54,376 bases of DNA from positions 1 to 54,376 of IMG/VR virus record IMGVR_UViG_3300020419_000019; one strand, written 5' to 3'. Source of the DNA: a virus. A program made the position numbers and the translations under genes. This document shows, piece after piece, positions 49,702 to 54,376 of this stretch (its first letter is position 1; every line of letters begins with the position of its first letter). The notes under the pieces are model-generated. The model saw nothing but the letters and a program-made list of their open reading frames with translations, had not been told where the DNA came from and made no database searches.

Positions 49702-52700
49702 TGTCAGCTACCCTATTATTAAAACGAACTCTAGGAACTTCACCTCCTAATATTGCACCAGTCGGTACTGGTGTATCTTTTGGTGAACTTGTTTATACTT
49801 ACGATACCAGCGATGTTGGTGCTGGTAAATCCTATAAGAAATTATATATTGGTAACCCTGCAGGTCCTACAGCAGCTCCAATTGTAATCGGTGGTGAATA
49901 TTATACTAGTCTAATACCAGAAAGTCCTGCCAATTACGGTAATAGGGAGGCATCTAAAGCACTTATCTTAGATTCAAATGCTAAGGTAAAATCTTGGTCT
50001 GTAGTAACTGATTTCCATAACGCTGGAGTTGGTACTAACCAAGGAGATTTTTATGTTGGTGGTAACTTAAATGTTACTGGAGATTTAGTATATGACGAAG
50101 TAACTGGTAGAAATATTAATATAACAGGTGTTGGTACAATTGCCACCATCTTCAATACTAAAGCAACCATTATTGATGGTGCAATTGATAATCTGTATAC
50201 AGTATCAGGACTTGTTACCACTCTGACAGGTACAAGTGCTAATTACACTCAGGTCAATGTAGGACATGCTCTTACTGCTAATAATGTACAAATTACTGGT
50301 ATAACTACACTTACCAATAATCTTGACTTCTCTAGAAATTTAATTAAGATTGGTCGTGAGACTGCATCTGGTATCAGTAGTGCTGATGGATCAATATTCA
50401 TTGGTGACTATGCTGCCACTGGTATGGGTCAATCGACTTCTAATAGAAGAAACATAGCGATTGGTGCCAGTGCATTACAATTTGGTGGTGTTGGAAATAA
50501 TGCTGATGAATTAGAATCTAACATCGTTATGGGTAACTTTGCAGGTTATAGACTGCAAGGTACTAAAAACTTAATGGTTGGTGATAAAGTAGGTTTTGCT
50601 TTATCATCTAGTGGTAACGATGAAAACATTGCTTTGGGTAATCAGGCAATGTATGGTGACACTTTCCCTGTTGTGGATGGTGTTACTTTAAGTATTACAG
50701 TTGGTCAACAAACTGCTATTGCTAATCATGACGAATCTACTGATGTAACAGAAACAAGTGGATCTGGTCAAGGTTTGATAGTAAGACTTCAAACTGGTGG
50801 TACTGGTTTAGTTACACTAATTGATGTAATATCACCAGGCGACGGATATGTTTTAGGTGACACATTTACCATACCATTTGGATTCCAAACTCTTACTGGT
50901 TCTGTTACTAGTATTAATGGTCGTTTCCTAAGTGGTGGTACTGGTGCTAGACAACAAAGTAAAAACATTGCCATAGGTCCATATTCATTATTCAGTGTAG
51001 ATGGTAGTAGAAATATTGCGATTGGTTATTCTGCTGGTGATGTTACGACTGGTAGTGGTAATATTATAATTGGATATGAACGAGATGTTGCAATTGCTAA
51101 TAGTGATAATCAACTTACTATTGGTAGTTCACTTATCAACTGGATTGATGGTAATCAACTAGGTTATGTTGGAATAGGAACTACAAGACCATTCGGATTA
51201 CTCGATGCTGGTGGTGTATTCATTGTAGATAAAGGAACAGGTAATACTGTTATTTCTGGTGTTACAACTGTACCAACTCTTGATGTAGATAATCTTGGTA
51301 TAGAGGACATCAAAGTAACTGCTGGTTTAGCAACTGACTTTGCAATTACAAATGCTAAGATTCAATCTGGTATCATCACAGATACTGTTGGTACTGCTGC
51401 GACAATTACTAATGTAGATTTTGTAAATGCAGATATTTTAGCAGCTAAGATAACAGCAGGTATCGTCACAGACCTTGTTGGTACTGGTGCTACAATAGCA
51501 ATATTTGATACCGAGACTGCTGATCTTTCTGATGTAAAAATTACAACTGGTGTCATAACATCTTTAGTTGGTACATACGCAACTATCACTACATTCGATG
51601 CTGATGATGCAGATATAAATGTACTAAAAACTGTAACTGGTGTTGTAACATCTCTTACTGGTTTTGGTGTAACTTACAATACAGCAGACTTTGAGTTTGT
51701 TGATGCTTCTGATATCAAGATTACAACTGGTCTAGTAACATCTTTAGTTGGTACATATGTAACCTTCCAAGATGCTGACTTCCAAGATGATGTTCGTGTT
51801 GGTGGTGCTCTTACAGTTGTTGGTGATCTTACAGTTCAGGGTAATACAAGTTTTGTTCAGAGTTCTGTAATTCAGGTTACTGATAAGAACATTGAACTTG
51901 GTTTTAGTTCCACTGGTAATCATGCAGATGCTACTGCAGATAATGGTGGTATTATTCTTAAGGGTACTACCGATAAAACTATTCAATATAATACAGCAAG
52001 AGAAGCATGGGAGTCTAATCTTAAGTGGAATCCTACTACTGACAATACTCTTGATATTGGTGAACCTACTGTACAGTGGAAAGATATTTACATTAACGGT
52101 ACTGCACATTTAGATGCTGCAGATATCTTAGATGCTAAAATTACTGCTGGTATTATCACTGATATTGTTGGTACTCATGCAACTATTACCGTTGCTGATT
52201 TTAGTCAGACAGATATAGTTAGTGCAAACATCACTGGTCTTGCTGTAACTGATATAGTTGGAACTGCTGCGACAATTACCACAATCGATGCAACAGATGG
52301 AGATATAGTTAATGCTAAAATTACTGCTGGTGTTGTTACATCATTAGTAGGTACTTACTCTACAATTGGTGATGTAGATGTTACTTATGATATTAGAGTT
52401 GGTGGAGCACTAACAATTACTGGTGATATTGATGCGAACAAAGACTTAATTGTATCTGGTGTATCTACATTTAATAGTAGACTTGATATTAATGCAAACA
52501 TAGATGTATCAGGTGTTGGAACAATACCAACTTTTGATACAGAGACTGCTGATCTTAAGAATGTTAAAATTACTGCTGGTATCATTACTGATATCGTTGG
52601 TACTGCTGCTACAATCACAACTATTGATGCAACAGAAGGTGACATAGTTAACGCCAAAATTACTGCTGGTGTTGTTACATCATTAGTTGGTACTTATGCT

Positions 52701-54376
52701 ACTATTACAACTGCACACATTGACACTTTAAGTGTTGATGTTATGTCTATGGTTGGTGTGGCAGTTACTGATGTAGTTGTTTCCACTGCAGCAACCTTTA
52801 CAGGTGTTATTGATGTTAATGATGCTGATATTCTGAATGCCAAAATCACTACTGGTATTATAACCTCTCTGGTTGGCACCTACGCTACTATTACAAATTT
52901 TGATACTGAGACTGCTGATCTTAAGGATGTCAAGATTACTTCTGGTATCATTACTGATATTGTTGGTACTGCTGCTACAATCACTACGATTGATGCTGCT
53001 AACTTTGATGCAGTCAATGCAAAAATAAACGCTGGTTATATAACTTCTCTATATGATTCTGGTGGAGTTGTTGGAGTCAATACTCAACATATTTTAAGCA
53101 CCAATCCTGACGGAACAATTACTTGGCGTGAACCAGCACAAATTGGTATTGGAACTATTAATCCTGGTATAGATGTATGGTTTGTTGACTCACATGGTGT
53201 TGATGATAACGAACCTTCTCGTGGTCGTACAGATGATAGACCATTTAAAACTATCAAGTACGCTCTATCAAGAATTTCTAATAAGTATCCACATACTTAT
53301 AATGGTGGAACTGCTACTGATGCAGTTAATGTTCAGAGTGGTGCTGAGTCTGGTAATCAAAAATCACCTAATGGAGCAACCTACGATGAGCATACTGGAG
53401 TATTAGTATTATCATTTGCTTCTGCTCACGGATTATCAACTAACGATACAATAACTCTTGATAATAATTCAATATCATTTACATGTACAAAGGATAACAA
53501 TGCGACTTCACACACTTATCCTCGTGCTACTGATCCTATTGCAGGAGTAACAACTGCTGTTACTGTAATTAACACTACATCATTTAGTATTAATGTTGGT
53601 GTTTCTCCTCTTATCACAGGAGAAAATGAGACATTGAATATTGGTGGTGGTGTTTATGAAGAAATATTCCCATTATATGTTCCTGCAGGTGTTACAGTTA
53701 AAGGTAATGGTCTTCGTGCTACTAAAGTAGTTCCAACTGATGCTACTAAGCAAAAGGATGCTTTCTTATTGAATGATAGATCAGTCGTTGAAGACATGAC
53801 TATTGCTGACATGTTCTTTGATACTGCAAACAATCAAGGTTGGGCATTTAGATATGAACCTGGTATTGCTATTACATCAAGATCACCATATGTACAGCGT
53901 GTAACTGTATTCAACAAAGGTAGTAATCCAACTGCAACTGACCCATATGGTTATGCATCTGCTGATTCACCACCTTCATCATACATCTCTGGTGGTGGTG
54001 CATACATTGATGGATCTGAGGTGCAGTCAGGATCGCTTGAGGCAGCGATGTTGTTCAATGAGGCAACATTCATTGTTCCTAACAGTCAAGGTGTTGTAAT
54101 GACTAACGGTGCTCGTGTTGAGTACCTAAACTGTTTTACATATTTTGCAGCTGAAGCACTTAAGGGTGTATCTGGATCTGCTGGTATTTCATCTACTGGT
54201 CAAACTAGATTAAGACTATCAGGCATTACAACAGTTGGTGTTGGTAATACTATTACTGTATTTGATACTGATGGATCTACTGGATTAGGTACTGCTGTCG
54301 TTGCATCTTATGATGGAACTTACTTAGGTGTAACTGGTAAGCAACTTGGATTTGAAGTTCTTAATGCTAGGACTGC
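49701..54376 (+). CDS. Large tail fibre protein, 5' part (runs off the window)
   Basis: GTG start at 49701 (tagtg overlap with the previous stop), open to 54376 (1558 residues, incomplete). The start (SATLLLKRTLGTSPPNIAPVGTGVSFGELVYTYD) is the usual fibre attachment block of marine T4-like phages. It is followed by a NIAIG/NIVMG head-like repeat stretch (about 50440-51130, as in YadA-type stalks), a long array of KITAGIxTSLVGTYATI repeats (51300-53060), and a beta-helix domain opening with DVWFVDSHGVDDNEPSRGRTDDRPFKTIKYAL, related to pectin-lyase fold fibres. A YPR module lies inside that domain. Its normal role is the distal or long fibre that meets the host surface. The 3' end, possibly with an S74 domain, is outside. 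Confidence 0.82.
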   Translation, partial: MSATLLLKRTLGTSPPNIAPVGTGVSFGELVYTYDTSDVGAGKSYKKLYIGNPAGPTAAPIVIGGEYYTSLIPESPANYGNREASKALILDSNAKVKSWSVVTDFHNAGVGTNQGDFYVGGNLNVTGDLVYDEVTGRNINITGVGTIATIFNTKATIIDGAIDNLYTVSGLVTTLTGTSANYTQVNVGHALTANNVQITGITTLTNNLDFSRNLIKIGRETASGISSADGSIFIGDYAATGMGQSTSNRRNIAIGASALQFGGVGNNADELESNIVMGNFAGYRLQGTKNLMVGDKVGFALSSSGNDENIALGNQAMYGDTFPVVDGVTLSITVGQQTAIANHDESTDVTETSGSGQGLIVRLQTGGTGLVTLIDVISPGDGYVLGDTFTIPFGFQTLTGSVTSINGRFLSGGTGARQQSKNIAIGPYSLFSVDGSRNIAIGYSAGDVTTGSGNIIIGYERDVAIANSDNQLTIGSSLINWIDGNQLGYVGIGTTRPFGLLDAGGVFIVDKGTGNTVISGVTTVPTLDVDNLGIEDIKVTAGLATDFAITNAKIQSGIITDTVGTAATITNVDFVNADILAAKITAGIVTDLVGTGATIAIFDTETADLSDVKITTGVITSLVGTYATITTFDADDADINVLKTVTGVVTSLTGFGVTYNTADFEFVDASDIKITTGLVTSLVGTYVTFQDADFQDDVRVGGALTVVGDLTVQGNTSFVQSSVIQVTDKNIELGFSSTGNHADATADNGGIILKGTTDKTIQYNTAREAWESNLKWNPTTDNTLDIGEPTVQWKDIYINGTAHLDAADILDAKITAGIITDIVGTHATITVADFSQTDIVSANITGLAVTDIVGTAATITTIDATDGDIVNAKITAGVVTSLVGTYSTIGDVDVTYDIRVGGALTITGDIDANKDLIVSGVSTFNSRLDINANIDVSGVGTIPTFDTETADLKNVKITAGIITDIVGTAATITTIDATEGDIVNAKITAGVVTSLVGTYATITTAHIDTLSVDVMSMVGVAVTDVVVSTAATFTGVIDVNDADILNAKITTGIITSLVGTYATITNFDTETADLKDVKITSGIITDIVGTAATITTIDAANFDAVNAKINAGYITSLYDSGGVVGVNTQHILSTNPDGTITWREPAQIGIGTINPGIDVWFVDSHGVDDNEPSRGRTDDRPFKTIKYALSRISNKYPHTYNGGTATDAVNVQSGAESGNQKSPNGATYDEHTGVLVLSFASAHGLSTNDTITLDNNSISFTCTKDNNATSHTYPRATDPIAGVTTAVTVINTTSFSINVGVSPLITGENETLNIGGGVYEEIFPLYVPAGVTVKGNGLRATKVVPTDATKQKDAFLLNDRSVVEDMTIADMFFDTANNQGWAFRYEPGIAITSRSPYVQRVTVFNKGSNPTATDPYGYASADSPPSSYISGGGAYIDGSEVQSGSLEAAMLFNEATFIVPNSQGVVMTNGARVEYLNCFTYFAAEALKGVSGSAGISSTGQTRLRLSGITTVGVGNTITVFDTDGSTGLGTAVVASYDGTYLGVTGKQLGFEVLNART
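51300..53060 (+). repeat. Degenerate tandem repeats of a fibre beta-strand motif
   Basis: About 13 copies of a roughly 30-residue unit with core (A/D)xKIT(A/T)GIxT(S/D)xVGTxATITTxD. A non-repeat insert (about 51780-52110, with TFVQSSVIQVTDKNIELG) divides it. It probably forms a shaft of stacked beta-hairpins. Confidence 0.8.

Overview
The window looks like part of the genome of a T4-like marine myovirus, most likely a cyanophage of Prochlorococcus or Synechococcus. A pelagimyophage of SAR11 is the main alternative. The evidence is the AT-rich sequence, every supported gene on the + strand, the order gp25-gp6-gp7-gp8 of the T4 baseplate wedge, T4-type late promoters (TATAAATA) directly before structural genes, and a long run of tiny phage-type genes. 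No photosynthesis gene, tRNA, integrase or insertion sequence was found, so the host is not fixed by this window alone.

Layout. (1) 1-5882: three fibre or adhesin genes: the end of a fibre with a C-terminal self-cleaving S74 chaperone, a GIGTT-repeat fibre, and a collagen-like, glycine-rich protein. (2) 5891-10410: enzymes directly after them: a 2-oxoglutarate/Fe(II) oxygenase of prolyl-hydroxylase type, a protein with covalent-nucleotidyltransferase (ligase-like) motifs, and two tandem flavin-dependent halogenase relatives, one with catalytic residues and one that has lost them. (3) 10404-11510: small membrane proteins and a short soluble protein. (4) 11511-14188: a sigma70-type promoter drives an apparent structured non-coding RNA ending in an intrinsic terminator; a zinc-ribbon protein, a PD-(D/E)XK-like nuclease and an SF2 helicase follow. 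(5) 14191-21024: about 30 mini-genes of 40-160 codons, mostly chained by ATGA or TAATG overlaps and broken up by promoters, inverted repeats and terminators, with two small non-coding stretches near 20.2-20.9 kb. (6) 21086-22580: a GT-A-type glycosyltransferase and four small genes. (7) 22603-49121: late baseplate operon with gp25, gp6, a 4881-residue gp7-like giant, gp8, a 2461-residue DUF4815-type structural protein and three coiled-coil mini-proteins. (8) 49148-54376: two small structural genes and a long repetitive fibre gene that runs off the right edge.

How the genes may work together. Regions 1, 7 and 8 build the baseplate and fibres. The enzymes of region 2 sit between fibre genes and early-type genes; the simplest reading of the oxygenase is that it hydroxylates the Gly-X-Pro repeats of the collagen-like adhesin encoded 8 bases upstream. 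Regions 3-6 look like early or middle takeover genes under host-type promoters. The points most worth follow-up are the collagen/hydroxylase pair, the active-plus-degenerate halogenase pair, the structured RNA at 11561-11758, the recurring AGTGT/ACACT dyads at early transcription units, and a repeat module shared between the giant gp7-like protein and the distal fibre.

All motif assignments were made by eye; no database search, folding or composition calculation was run.
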